Shown one piece after another: positions 31,852-40,404 of a stretch of 64,000 nucleotides of DNA. A program made the translations under genes and the position numbers. The notes under the pieces were generated by a model, which saw only the letters and a list, made by a program, of their open reading frames with translations, was not told where the DNA came from and made no database searches. This DNA is from Leptospira gomenensis. Lineage in GTDB: Bacteria; Spirochaetota; Leptospiria; Leptospirales; Leptospiraceae. Each line of letters begins with the position of its first letter. Position 1 is the stretch's first letter. The stretch lies in NCBI RefSeq assembly GCF_004770155.1, contig NZ_RQFA01000072.1, positions 78,001 to 142,000 of the forward strand, given 5' to 3'.

Positions 31852-33240
31852 CTACGCGGCACCTCGGATTTTTCGGGCTTCGGCGACGAGATAATCGTGT
31901 ACACTTTTTTCGTCTTTCTCGAAATTTTTCAATACGATCAACCAGGATAATGCGCAGGGAATCCAGAAAAGTACCGAAATAGAAAGTCCGAGCGAACGAT
32001 CCCCCGGGGTAAGTCCGAGAATCAGAGCGCTCATCGCGGGGCCTAATCCTTTTCCTAAATCATCGGTTAGATTGTAGAGCGCAAACATGCTACTTCTATT
32101 TTTTGGAATATTCACATTAATTAATGTTGCGCGCACGTTCGGTCCCGTAACCGATATGATGAATCCCGCCGCGATGTTGATCAGGATGAAAAGTCCCGAT
32201 CCCGCCACTTCTCCTGCCTTGAGAAGATAGATACACGGAGGAATGCCTAAAAAAATGCTCGTCATACAAAAAATCGGCAGGTAACGTTTGTTGAGATTGT
32301 ACAGTTTTTGTCCTATCACGCCGCCGAAAAACGTTCCCGCAAAAACTCCGATCGCCGCGTAGGTCAATAACATTGTCGCCGTGGCCTTATCGAGGTGATA
32401 CGACGTTTCGTAGTAGTCCACGAGGAAGACGAAAAAAACTCCCCAAGGAACGCAGCCGGGAATTCCCTGTAGAAAGATTCCGATATTCGTTTTGTTCCTA
32501 AAAAGAAGTCTAACGTCGCTCCAACGGAGATGAAAACTCTCTTCCGGAAATTTGTCGGCGATTCCCTGCCATTCCGTTTCCCCACCTCCGCGTAGCGGTT
32601 CTTTGCAGAAGACCCAATAGATCGCCGCAAAAAAGAAGGAAGGTACGGAGAGATATATAAAGCTGGTTCGCCATCCGTTGATCGGATCAGCATTTCCTAA
32701 TATTCCTCCGAAGAGTTGTCCCACTCCGAGTCCGATTCCCATGGAAAGCGATACGTATGCCGCCGCGGTGGATCTGGATTTTTCGGAGAAGTAATCCCCC
32801 AATACGGTAAATAGAAGCGGGAAAATACCCCCGAGTCCGAACCCGGTAAGAGTTCTGTAAATCACGAACTCCGGATAACTCGTTGCGAATCCGGAAAGAA
32901 AACAGGGTATTTCCCCCAAAAACACGGAGAAGATGATCAAGGTTTTTCGAGAGTATTTTTGGGAAAGATATCCCATACTTACGGAAACCGCTCCTCCCAA
33001 AATGAAAAATAGGATCGGAATCAATCCTCCGATGTACCAATCCACGTCTTCCTGCGTGTTCAATCCGAAAGAGGCTCCGATGTTTTTCAAATTGGGTGCG
33101 ATCAGATTCTGATCCGCAAAAAGAAAGAAGGCCATTCCCATGATCATCCAAAACGCGAGGATTGCATTCCAGCCGTGATTCGCCAGTTCTCCCAATCCGA
33201 AATAACGCAATAGGCTTCGCTCCGATGGTTTTTGATCCAT
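31852..33240 (-). CDS. Major facilitator superfamily transporter (spinster-like)
   Basis: ATG at 33240 has GGAGAG 5 bases upstream, so I prefer it over a start 13 codons further out (462 residues). About twelve hydrophobic helices; the loop after helix 2 reads GYLSQKYSRK, the MFS motif A. FGLGGIFPLLFTVLGDYFSE resembles the spinster/ACS-type helix 4-5 region. The substrate is not evident; mtnC directly downstream hints at a sulfur or methylthio compound, which is weak evidence. Confidence 0.88.
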   Translation of the reverse strand: MDQKPSERSLLRYFGLGELANHGWNAILAFWMIMGMAFFLFADQNLIAPNLKNIGASFGLNTQEDVDWYIGGLIPILFFILGGAVSVSMGYLSQKYSRKTLIIFSVFLGEIPCFLSGFATSYPEFVIYRTLTGFGLGGIFPLLFTVLGDYFSEKSRSTAAAYVSLSMGIGLGVGQLFGGILGNADPINGWRTSFIYLSVPSFFFAAIYWVFCKEPLRGGGETEWQGIADKFPEESFHLRWSDVRLLFRNKTNIGIFLQGIPGCVPWGVFFVFLVDYYETSYHLDKATATMLLTYAAIGVFAGTFFGGVIGQKLYNLNKRYLPIFCMTSIFLGIPPCIYLLKAGEVAGSGLFILINIAAGFIISVTGPNVRATLINVNIPKNRSSMFALYNLTDDLGKGLGPAMSALILGLTPGDRSLGLSISVLFWIPCALSWLIVLKNFEKDEKSVHDYLVAEARKIRGAA

Positions 33241-33500
33241 ATTCTCTCCAGATTCTTTATCTTGTGAAACGAATTCCAAACAATGCGAATGCCGGGCTAA
33301 AACTCAAGGAAACTTTGACTTCGATTCGGGTTTTTGCGGAGAAGATTCCGAAGATTCGGACAACGAGACATAGCCGGTTAGGAACGAGTCCGTAATAAAA
33401 TCCATCCTTGAAAATGAACGGTTTCTCAAAGGTTATTCAGAATATTGGTTGACCCTTTTTCTTTTCATGATTCCGTTCTTCCCAAAGTTTGGTTTTAGAA

Positions 33501-34451
33501 ATGACCTTTCATCATAAAGAATTTTATATCCTATCAGGCTCCGATAAATCGAAGTTATACTGTCAGTCATGGACCAAGCCTAAGGCGAATCGTTTGGCGA
33601 TCGTTCATCACGGTTTCGGAGAACATAGCGGCCGTTATACGAACTTGCTCCGTTATTTCTCCAAGAGCGACGTTAACTTCTACTCCTTCGATATGCGCGG
33701 ACACGGAAATTCGGAGGGGAAACGCGGGCACGCGGATTCTTTCGATCTTTACGTCCGGGATCTTTCCGATTTCGTTTCGGAGGTTTTAAAACGGGAAAAT
33801 AAGGAACGGTTTTTTCTTCTGGGTCATTCTTTGGGAGGGGCCATCGCGCTTCGTTACGCGCAAGAGGGAATCAATCAGGATAATATTCTCGGTTTAGTTC
33901 TTTCCTCGCCCGCGTTACGCGTTCGTATGGATTTCGAAAAACGGATCAAAAAAATCCTCGGTTCTTTTCTGAGTAAGTTTTCTCCCGCGACGACGGTGGA
34001 AGCCAATTTGGATCTTCGGTTTCTTTCGCACGATCCGGATGTGATCGATGCCTATCGTCAGGATCCTCTCGTTCACGGGATGGTTTCCCTCAGGATGGGG
34101 ACTGAACTTTTGGAACTCGGTCCGAGGTTGATTCGAAAGGCCGGCGTGTTGCGTTGTCCCGTTCTTATTCTCCACGGACAGGAGGACGGTCTGATCGACG
34201 TGAACGGATCCACGGAACTTTATAAAAATCTAATTTATCGCAACAAGCGGATACGCATCTATCCGGGTCTCTTTCACGAATTGATGAACGAATTTCCCGA
34301 ACATAGGGAAGAGGTTTTTCGGGACATCCAGTCTTTCTGGGAAAGTATCGTGCGGGAGAAGGTGGAAGCCGAGCCCAAACCGAAATCCGGAACCTTAAAG
34401 AAGGATTCCGGGATTTCGGTCAAAAAGAAAAAGGTCGTTTCGAATTCCTGA
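33501..34451 (+). CDS. Alpha/beta hydrolase, monoacylglycerol-lipase-like
   Basis: About 316 residues from ATG 33501 (a TTG four codons earlier is possible). The order HHGFGEHSGRY (oxyanion region), FDMRGHGNSEGKRGHADSF, nucleophile elbow LLGHSLGG with its Ser, LILHGQEDGLID with the acid Asp, and the late His in GLFHELMNE matches the lysophospholipase/monoglyceride lipase group. The C-terminal 35 residues are Lys/Pro-rich and likely disordered. Confidence 0.92.
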   Translation: MTFHHKEFYILSGSDKSKLYCQSWTKPKANRLAIVHHGFGEHSGRYTNLLRYFSKSDVNFYSFDMRGHGNSEGKRGHADSFDLYVRDLSDFVSEVLKRENKERFFLLGHSLGGAIALRYAQEGINQDNILGLVLSSPALRVRMDFEKRIKKILGSFLSKFSPATTVEANLDLRFLSHDPDVIDAYRQDPLVHGMVSLRMGTELLELGPRLIRKAGVLRCPVLILHGQEDGLIDVNGSTELYKNLIYRNKRIRIYPGLFHELMNEFPEHREEVFRDIQSFWESIVREKVEAEPKPKSGTLKKDSGISVKKKKVVSNS

Positions 34452-34597
34452 TCCTGAATATTCTAATTTAATTGTATTCTTTTTTTGAAATGTGATTTCA
34501 TCCGATTGTTTCGTCTTTGTATGAGACGATCCCGATTTTCGTACGACTACGTGATGCGACGGTTTTTTTCAACCGGGAAAGGTTTCCGCCGAACTGT

Positions 34598-35605
34598 TTA
34601 TTTTTTTCGATAAACGAATACGAAGGAAAGTGTAAACAGGAATCCTAAAACGGCGGTCAATCCCAAGAGAGAACGTTCCGTGGTCGGAAACCAGGTTCCG
34701 TTTTCGATTTTTCTGTTTGCCCGTTCCGTTTCCATCTCCACGGCTGCACCTCCGGATACGGAGATTGAAAGTTCGTAACGCGGGGCGGGGTATCCGACTT
34801 TGAAGGCTCTCATGTCGGCGGGAGCGTCCTCTTGGATCCGTTCTTGTTTGTTCGCTCCGAGAAAGGAAACCTCCATATCGGCTGGCTTGGAGAATACGGC
34901 CCGAAACCCTTCCTCTTTTTCAGCCAACATCCTGTCCTTGAACGTCACCGTGGATAGATTGCTCGCGGGAATCGTATAAGAAATTTGTAATTCAGAACTT
35001 CCCGGCAACAGGGCACGATCCAGATATTTTCCGTTAGGTCCGTCCTGCAGTTGGAGAGGGATCGCCATTTTAGATTCTCCCTGTGTGAGTTGTCCTACGA
35101 CTTCCGTCGCTTCGGAAGGTACGAATATCTCGAAGGGATTCTGTTCGTCCTGATAACTTTTGGGCGGAATCGTATTGTTGGAAATGAGAAAGATTTTGAA
35201 AACACGTAGAAAATCGCGGCCTCGTGTGATCTGCATCGCAGAGCGGGTGCGTACGAGGGATTTGTCCTTGGTTTTTTCGTAAACGATCACTTCTTGAATT
35301 CCGGATCGCATCACGGGAACGGGAGGAATCATTTTGTTGTAGGAGACCCCTGCGTATTTTACTTGGAGCAAAAGAGGGGCTTGGTCGGGCACTGAAGTTT
35401 TAGGAATCGTAAACGATCCGGATGCGGCGCCCATTTCCCGAACGGGAATCATTCCTTGTTGTAACGCGATCAGGCGGAGGGATTCGATACTGCCGTCTTT
35501 TCCGGTGGTTCCGTTTTTGATACGTACTTTGAGTTCCACCTCCTCCGATGTCAGGGAGGATGCAGCGAAGAATATTACGAATAGGATCGTGGAAAACGTT
35601 TTCAT
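34598..35605 (-). CDS. Exported protein with C-terminal membrane anchor
   Basis: 335 residues: signal peptide (about 1-20), a beta-rich extracytoplasmic domain, and one transmembrane helix at the end (SLLGLTAVLGFLFTLSFVFV) followed by a short basic tail. The first domain (25-110) looks like a carboxypeptidase-regulatory-type Ig fold. Topology is therefore periplasmic with a C-terminal anchor. No specific family recognised. Confidence 0.7.
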   Translation of the reverse strand: MKTFSTILFVIFFAASSLTSEEVELKVRIKNGTTGKDGSIESLRLIALQQGMIPVREMGAASGSFTIPKTSVPDQAPLLLQVKYAGVSYNKMIPPVPVMRSGIQEVIVYEKTKDKSLVRTRSAMQITRGRDFLRVFKIFLISNNTIPPKSYQDEQNPFEIFVPSEATEVVGQLTQGESKMAIPLQLQDGPNGKYLDRALLPGSSELQISYTIPASNLSTVTFKDRMLAEKEEGFRAVFSKPADMEVSFLGANKQERIQEDAPADMRAFKVGYPAPRYELSISVSGGAAVEMETERANRKIENGTWFPTTERSLLGLTAVLGFLFTLSFVFVYRKK

Positions 35606-35713
35606 CTTTGGCTCTAAGGTCAGTTTTATTCCACCCTCTTAAAAAGAAAATCCTTTACACTCGGATTTGTATGCGTATCTTGAATCTCTTTACGAATTGC
35701 GGAGAGGAACGAA

Positions 35714-36796
35714 ATGAGTTGGCTTCGAAAAATTTTGGCGGTCTTGGGAATTTTGATCGGTTCTTTTTTAATTTTGATCTATTCGATTACGTTTCATCCG
35801 GACCAAGCGCAACCGGCTGAAGTGCGTTGTAAGGAAGACGTTCCGATTTTAAAAGCGGATTCTAAAATCAAAATCCTTTCTTGGAATATACAATATCTTG
35901 CGGGTAAAAAAAGGGTTTTTTGGTACGACGTTCCGAACGGCGACGGACCGGATACGGCTCCTTCCCGAGAAGAGATCGAGGAGACTTTGACGAAGATCGT
36001 AGATTATATCCGCGCCGAAAATCCGGACGTTATTCTTCTTCAGGAAGTTCACGACGGAGCCAAAAATACGTTCGGAGAAAATCAATCGGAAAGAATCCTT
36101 TCTCGAATCGATCCGTCTTACGCGTGTTATAGCGAGGCGTTTTACTGGAAGTCCTTGTTCGTCCCTCATCCCAAAGTGATGGGAAGGGTGGGGATGAAAT
36201 TGGTCACGGTCAGCAAATTCAAAATTTCGGACGGAATCCGTCACGCCCTTCCTCTTATGCCGGCGGATCCGATCACCACTCAGTTCAACCTAAAGAGGGC
36301 GATTTTACAGAACGATTTCCCGATCGAAGGCGGGGACAAGTTTACGGTTTTGAACACACATCTCGACGCGTTCTCGCAGGGGACCGATACGATGCACAAA
36401 CAAGTCGGAACCATTGCCGGACTTTTGAAGGAGCTGGATTTGGCGGGGCATTATTGGATTTTAGGAGGGGACTTCAATCTTCTTCCTCCCGGTTTCGATC
36501 GTAAATCGATGCATCCCAACGGGGCGTTTTTTTATTCGGATGAAGGGGAGATCAAGCCGCTCTTTGAAAAATGGAATTCGTCGGTTCCATTCAATATTTT
36601 GAATGGACCGGAGCGTACGAAATACTTTACGCATTATTCGAACGATCCAGCGATCGGGAAACCGGATCGAACGATCGATTATCTTTTTTATTCCTCCAAC
36701 GTAAGACAGAGTTCGTATCGGGTGGATCAAGGTGAGAAAGTGCGGACGATTTCCGATCATTTTCCTTTGTTGGGGACTTACGGCTGGAAGAACTAA
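35714..36796 (+). CDS. Membrane-anchored endonuclease/exonuclease/phosphatase-family enzyme
   Basis: 360 residues with an N-terminal signal anchor (about 5-27). The EEP fold motifs are intact: ILSWNIQYL, VILLQEVHDG (metal-binding Glu), LNTHLDAF, WILGGDFNLLP (Asp and Asn), and TIDYLFYS with the final ISDHFPLLG (Asp-His). This superfamily includes neutral sphingomyelinases, phosphodiesterases and DNases. Extracytoplasmic location favours a lipid or nucleic-acid substrate outside the cytoplasm. GCGGAGAGGAACGAA gives a good ribosome binding site. Confidence 0.88.
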   Translation: MSWLRKILAVLGILIGSFLILIYSITFHPDQAQPAEVRCKEDVPILKADSKIKILSWNIQYLAGKKRVFWYDVPNGDGPDTAPSREEIEETLTKIVDYIRAENPDVILLQEVHDGAKNTFGENQSERILSRIDPSYACYSEAFYWKSLFVPHPKVMGRVGMKLVTVSKFKISDGIRHALPLMPADPITTQFNLKRAILQNDFPIEGGDKFTVLNTHLDAFSQGTDTMHKQVGTIAGLLKELDLAGHYWILGGDFNLLPPGFDRKSMHPNGAFFYSDEGEIKPLFEKWNSSVPFNILNGPERTKYFTHYSNDPAIGKPDRTIDYLFYSSNVRQSSYRVDQGEKVRTISDHFPLLGTYGWKN

Positions 36797-37088
36797 GGGC
36801 CGCTCCGTATTTCTTCCGACGATCCGTCCGTGAAACGCGGGCGCCCCACCCTGATTGGGTGGAGGAGGAGTGGTGGCGGGAACAGGCGGCCATTTTTCCC
36901 TATCACAAAAAAACATCCGCGTCCAGCGGAATTTTCTCCCGCTAAAAAGTCGGAATTACGACAAAAGAGATAGAAGTTGCAAAAGACGAGGCAGGAAATT
37001 CACTGGATGGGGGTCGCCTTTCCCAAAACGGAAAAAGGCGCGCCGTAAGAAAAAAAGAAACGTCGATCCGACAACAAAACGAGGAATC
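36797..37088. other. Intergenic stretch with two hairpins
   Basis: No gene seen. CCACCC (36846-36851) pairs with GGGTGG (36857-36862) around a 5-base loop just after the EEP gene, and CGCCTTT (37015-37021) pairs with AAAGGCG (37034-37040) before the VOC gene. Neither has a following T-run on the plus strand. A related CCGCCCCATTGGGTGG occurs at 7881-7896. Confidence 0.5.
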
Positions 37089-37547
37089 ATGAGACCGTTT
37101 AGAATATTAGGAATTCAGCAAATAGCCGTAGGCGGTGAAGACAAAAAAAAACTCGAAACCTTTTGGGTGGACATACTCGGACTTGAGAAGACGGGAACGT
37201 TCAAAAGTGAAAAGGAAAACGTGGACGAGGACATCCTACGGATGGGAAAGGGACCGTATGCAGTCGAAGTGGATATCATGCAGCCGATCGACGCGAACAA
37301 AAGCCCGAAGGTTCACGAACCGAAACTCAATCATATCGGTCTTTGGGTGGACGATATCCATAAAGCGGTGGAATGGCTTACCACAAAGGGAGTGCGTTTT
37401 ACTCCCGGAGGAATTCGGAAAGGCGCCGCGGGATACGACGTATGTTTCATTCATCCGAAGGCGAACGAGGAATTTCCCTATTCTTCGGAAGGTGTGCTCG
37501 TAGAACTCGTTCAGGCTCCCGCCGACGTAATCGCCGCACTCGGTTAA
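37089..37547 (+). CDS. VOC/glyoxalase-fold protein, methylmalonyl-CoA-epimerase-like
   Basis: 152 residues from ATG 37089 ([14 protein letters not shown]), with GAGGAA just upstream; a longer frame reaching 36855 has no protein-like start. Two beta-alpha-beta-beta-beta modules: [20 protein letters not shown] and [18 protein letters not shown], with a His in LNHIGLW and the final Glu in VLVELVQAP as likely metal ligands. This resembles methylmalonyl-CoA epimerase and lactoylglutathione-lyase relatives. No linked pathway gene decides between them. Confidence 0.85.
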   Translation: MRPFRILGIQQIAVGGEDKKKLETFWVDILGLEKTGTFKSEKENVDEDILRMGKGPYAVEVDIMQPIDANKSPKVHEPKLNHIGLWVDDIHKAVEWLTTKGVRFTPGGIRKGAAGYDVCFIHPKANEEFPYSSEGVLVELVQAPADVIAALG

Positions 37548-37938
37548 ACGCGTTCGGGCGTGCCGCGGGATTTTTTTCGGAACGAAAAATCTACCCTGAA
37601 TGCGGCCGCGCTCTCCGCTCCGGTCAAGTTATTGTTACTTTCCCCGTAAACGAAAAATAACGGAGCTTTCAATAACTTGACCCCGCATCGATCGCTCACG
37701 CGTTTTTGAATACGCAAGTTTTCTAATATTCAAAAAAAATCACGTGTTTAAGTCGGAGTTTTGCTTTCGCGATTTCGCGAGGTTAAACGAGGGACGATCT
37801 ACGATGCGGGCAATGCGGGTGGAAAGGCGCTTCGCTAACTCATTTTTTTACGGTACTTTGAGCGAAGATTCTGACAAAGAACCGACTTTTCTTTTCTTCC
37901 CGATTCCCAACGGTCGGATTTTGGCGGATCGTGAAACT
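37548..37938. other. Convergent intergenic region, GC-shifted, with a long inverted repeat
   Basis: 391 bases between convergent genes. No frame looks protein-like; a 69-codon frame at 37744-37953 overlaps the cyclase end and is unconvincing. The main feature is the 13-base inverted repeat listed separately. Confidence 0.6.
37622..37682. repeat. 13-base perfect inverted repeat
   Basis: GGTCAAGTTATTG (37622-37634) and CAATAACTTGACC (37670-37682) are exact complements separated by 35 bases that themselves contain CCGT...ACGG. No T-run follows, so it is not a standard terminator. It could form a cruciform or an RNA stem, or mark the ends of a lost insertion. Confidence 0.65.
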
Positions 37939-39414
37939 TTATTTTTTTCCTAACAGGAAAAACGTCCGCATAGGACCCTTTCCCTTTACTTCGATTACGC
38001 CCCGATCCTCAAACTCGAAAAGATCCTTTAAGACGTTGTAGGTTTCCTCGGAACAGTTGATTTTGCCAGTTTGTCCGTGGGATTCCATTCTGGAAGCGGT
38101 ATTGACCGAGTCTCCCCAAAGGTCGTAGACGAATTTGTTTTTTCCGATCACTCCCGCGACGACGTCTCCGGTGTGGATCCCGATTCTAATATTGAATTCG
38201 TATTTCCAGGATTTTTGGAGGTCCTTTAAACCGGCCATCATTTCGATTCCGGCTAACGCGATTTTTTCGGCGTGATCGGGGGTCGGATTCGGAATTCCAC
38301 CCGCCATCATATAGCAGTCTCCGATGGTTTTTATCTTTTCCAGTTTGTATTTGCTCGCGATGTCGTCGAAACAGGTGAAGATCTGATTCAAAATTTCGAC
38401 CAACTGGTTCGGAGTGGGGATTTGCGTCGATAACTTCGAAAAACCGACGATGTCCGCGAACAATACCGTCGAAGTGGGGATGTAATCCGCGATCACGTTT
38501 TCTCCGCCTTTCAGGCGTTCGGCGATCGACTTGGGAAGGATGTTGAGCAGAAGGCTTTCGGATTTTTGTCTTTCCTTTTCGAGGCCTTCGTTCAAGACGT
38601 TGATCTTTTCGAGAGAATCCTTGAGTTCCCGATTCCGTTTGGATAACGTCTTGTATGCGTCCGCGTTATCGACGCCGATCGCTACGTAGTTGGCGAGGGT
38701 TCTGAGGATGCTGAGTTGGTTCTCGTTGAAGGCGTTCTTTTCGTAACTTTGTATCGTAAGGATTCCCACGAAACGCTCCTCCACCTTTAACGGAAGATAA
38801 ACTACCGAGTTCGATTTTTCTCCGAAATGTTTTTGTACCGGAGAAACATATTGGGGGAAGTCCTTCTCTAAATCGTTGGTGATCAATTCCTGATTTTGAT
38901 TGTAACAAAAGGAGGACGGATTGTCTTCGTTTAACAAATCCACGGAAGGGGCGGGCGTATATCTACCTTCTATCAAACTGAACTTGTATTTGATTTCGTT
39001 TTTTCCCTCTTCCAGGATTCCGAACGCGAGGACGTCCATCGAAACCATCGATCTCGTATTTTCGAAAACGGAAGTCAGGATGATCTTGGGTTCGAGACTC
39101 GCCGTGATCATCTGTCCTATCTCGCTGAGCTGTTTCAGATTTTGATACGACGATACGAGCCTTTGGTTCGAATCCTGGAGTTCGTTCTGCGTTTTGATCA
39201 ACCGATTCTGCGTGGAATCTCCGATCTTCATCAGCTTGGAGGATTGTTTTAAAAGGGCTTCGTAGGCGTCGCCGACCTTTTTCAACTCCTGGATCAAATC
39301 TTCCTTTTGTAAGGATTCTTTTTTTTCCAGGATCTCGTTGACTTCGTTTAATAACTGGAATTCGCCTTCAAAGAAGGAGCTAAAGTCCTTTTGCGGAGAA
39401 GAGGATGATTCCAT
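37939..39414 (-). CDS. GAF-domain class III adenylate cyclase
   Basis: 491 residues: coiled coil (about 20-100), GAF domain (~100-255, ending LANYVAIGVDNADAY), signalling helix, and a cyclase homology domain from ~310. Metal Asp residues are D321 (FADIVGF) and D366 (IKTIGD); K362 and D431 (YDLWGD) form the Lys/Asp pair that selects ATP, and N438/R442 are the transition-state residues, so an active adenylate cyclase is expected. It is the last gene of the leftward siaA-like/siaB/siaC cluster, 22 bases after siaC, in the place SiaD holds in Pseudomonas. Confidence 0.92.
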   Translation of the reverse strand: MESSSSPQKDFSSFFEGEFQLLNEVNEILEKKESLQKEDLIQELKKVGDAYEALLKQSSKLMKIGDSTQNRLIKTQNELQDSNQRLVSSYQNLKQLSEIGQMITASLEPKIILTSVFENTRSMVSMDVLAFGILEEGKNEIKYKFSLIEGRYTPAPSVDLLNEDNPSSFCYNQNQELITNDLEKDFPQYVSPVQKHFGEKSNSVVYLPLKVEERFVGILTIQSYEKNAFNENQLSILRTLANYVAIGVDNADAYKTLSKRNRELKDSLEKINVLNEGLEKERQKSESLLLNILPKSIAERLKGGENVIADYIPTSTVLFADIVGFSKLSTQIPTPNQLVEILNQIFTCFDDIASKYKLEKIKTIGDCYMMAGGIPNPTPDHAEKIALAGIEMMAGLKDLQKSWKYEFNIRIGIHTGDVVAGVIGKNKFVYDLWGDSVNTASRMESHGQTGKINCSEETYNVLKDLFEFEDRGVIEVKGKGPMRTFFLLGKK

Positions 39415-39436
39415 CTGAAACGACGAACTCCGAACG

Positions 39437-39811
39437 TCACTTATAGGATTTCAATTCGAACGGCAAAGAAAGATCGGAAGAGAACTCTTCCCCGGTTTCC
39501 TGCATATCGTCGTCGTCCTCTTTGTAAAGCCAGAGAACCTTGACCTTGCCGCTTTGATCGTGATATTTCTGGAGGGAATCCAAAATGTCCATGATCACTT
39601 TGGACGAACTCGTATTGAAGTAATCCAACTGGAATTTAACTTGGATAGATCCTTTCGATCCCATAGCCGAATTGAGCCAATCGAATACCGGCTTGTAGAA
39701 CGCGATCGCGTTTTCGGGATACGATTCTCCTATGATCTCCACAACGCCCTTTTCCGTATCTAAAATCACTTCGGGAGAAGTTTTCGTCTGTTGAATGTGT
39801 AAAGATTCCAT
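39437..39811 (-). CDS. siaC: SiaC-family regulatory phosphoprotein (DUF1987)
   Basis: 124 residues, the family length. The hallmark DYFNTSSSKVIMDIL (63-77) contains Thr67, equivalent to the Thr that SiaB phosphorylates in Pseudomonas SiaC. In that system unphosphorylated SiaC binds and activates its partner cyclase, and the SiaA phosphatase resets it. Here the gene sits 2 bases after siaB and 22 before a class III cyclase, so it may switch that cyclase (inference). Confidence 0.88.
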   Translation of the reverse strand: MESLHIQQTKTSPEVILDTEKGVVEIIGESYPENAIAFYKPVFDWLNSAMGSKGSIQVKFQLDYFNTSSSKVIMDILDSLQKYHDQSGKVKVLWLYKEDDDDMQETGEEFSSDLSLPFELKSYK

Positions 39812-39813
39812 TC

Positions 39814-40368
39814 TTAATTTTCCTTTGTGAAGTATGCGGAGAGCGTAAAAAACGAATGTTTATCGTCTATCGGTGCGATACCGTAGGAAATCGGTCCGTC
39901 CGATTTTCTGGCGATATCGATCAACCCGACTCCTGCACCTTTGCTATCGTCCGGTCTGTCGGAGCGCAATTGTTGTTGATAGTATGTCTTAAGCTCTTCC
40001 CTGGACATCGAATTGATCTTGTCGCATTTCATCTTCAGCGACTCGATTTTATCGTTTAGTACAAGGTTCCCGGATGAAACATTATAGCCAATCGATTTTT
40101 CATCGACCATGATGATACCGACACCTCCTTCTCTTCCGTCCTCAAGAGCCTTTCGTTCCGCGGAATAGTGAAGCATATTCTGCGCGAGTTCTATAAAAAC
40201 CGCGAAGATTTTCTTGATTTTGGATTCCGTGCTCAGGGAAGTCCGAATCATAGATCCGAATTCGGTCAGAACCTCCTGAGAGAGTCTTCCCTTAAAGGAA
40301 ACAATTAATTGATAATCGCATGCCTCTTTGTATTGTTTAAAAAGGTCTACGGACTGATTCTCCATCAT
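39814..40368 (-). CDS. siaB: SiaB-family protein kinase (GHKL-type)
   Basis: 184 residues. The ATP-binding N-box FIELAQNMLHYSAER (58-72) and the glycine motif KGAGVGLIDIARKS (143-156) fit SiaB/DUF6272 kinases, which phosphorylate SiaC on Thr. It lies 36 bases after the giant kinase/phosphatase gene and 2 bases before siaC. A paralogue is at 51673-52200. Start is the first of two adjacent ATGs; upstream purines AAAAAGAA give a weak binding site. Confidence 0.88.
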   Translation of the reverse strand: MMENQSVDLFKQYKEACDYQLIVSFKGRLSQEVLTEFGSMIRTSLSTESKIKKIFAVFIELAQNMLHYSAERKALEDGREGGVGIIMVDEKSIGYNVSSGNLVLNDKIESLKMKCDKINSMSREELKTYYQQQLRSDRPDDSKGAGVGLIDIARKSDGPISYGIAPIDDKHSFFTLSAYFTKEN

Positions 40369-40404
40369 TTCTTTTTAACATGCTCCTTGATTTCCGTTTC
40401 GAGA

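Noticed and set aside
36855..37088. N-terminal extension of the VOC protein
   Set aside because: Arg/Lys-rich, crosses two hairpins; ATG 37089 with GAGGAA starts exactly at the conserved domain.
37744..37953. A 69-codon frame before the cyclase end
   Set aside because: Runs into the 3' end of the cyclase gene on the other strand and has no start signal.
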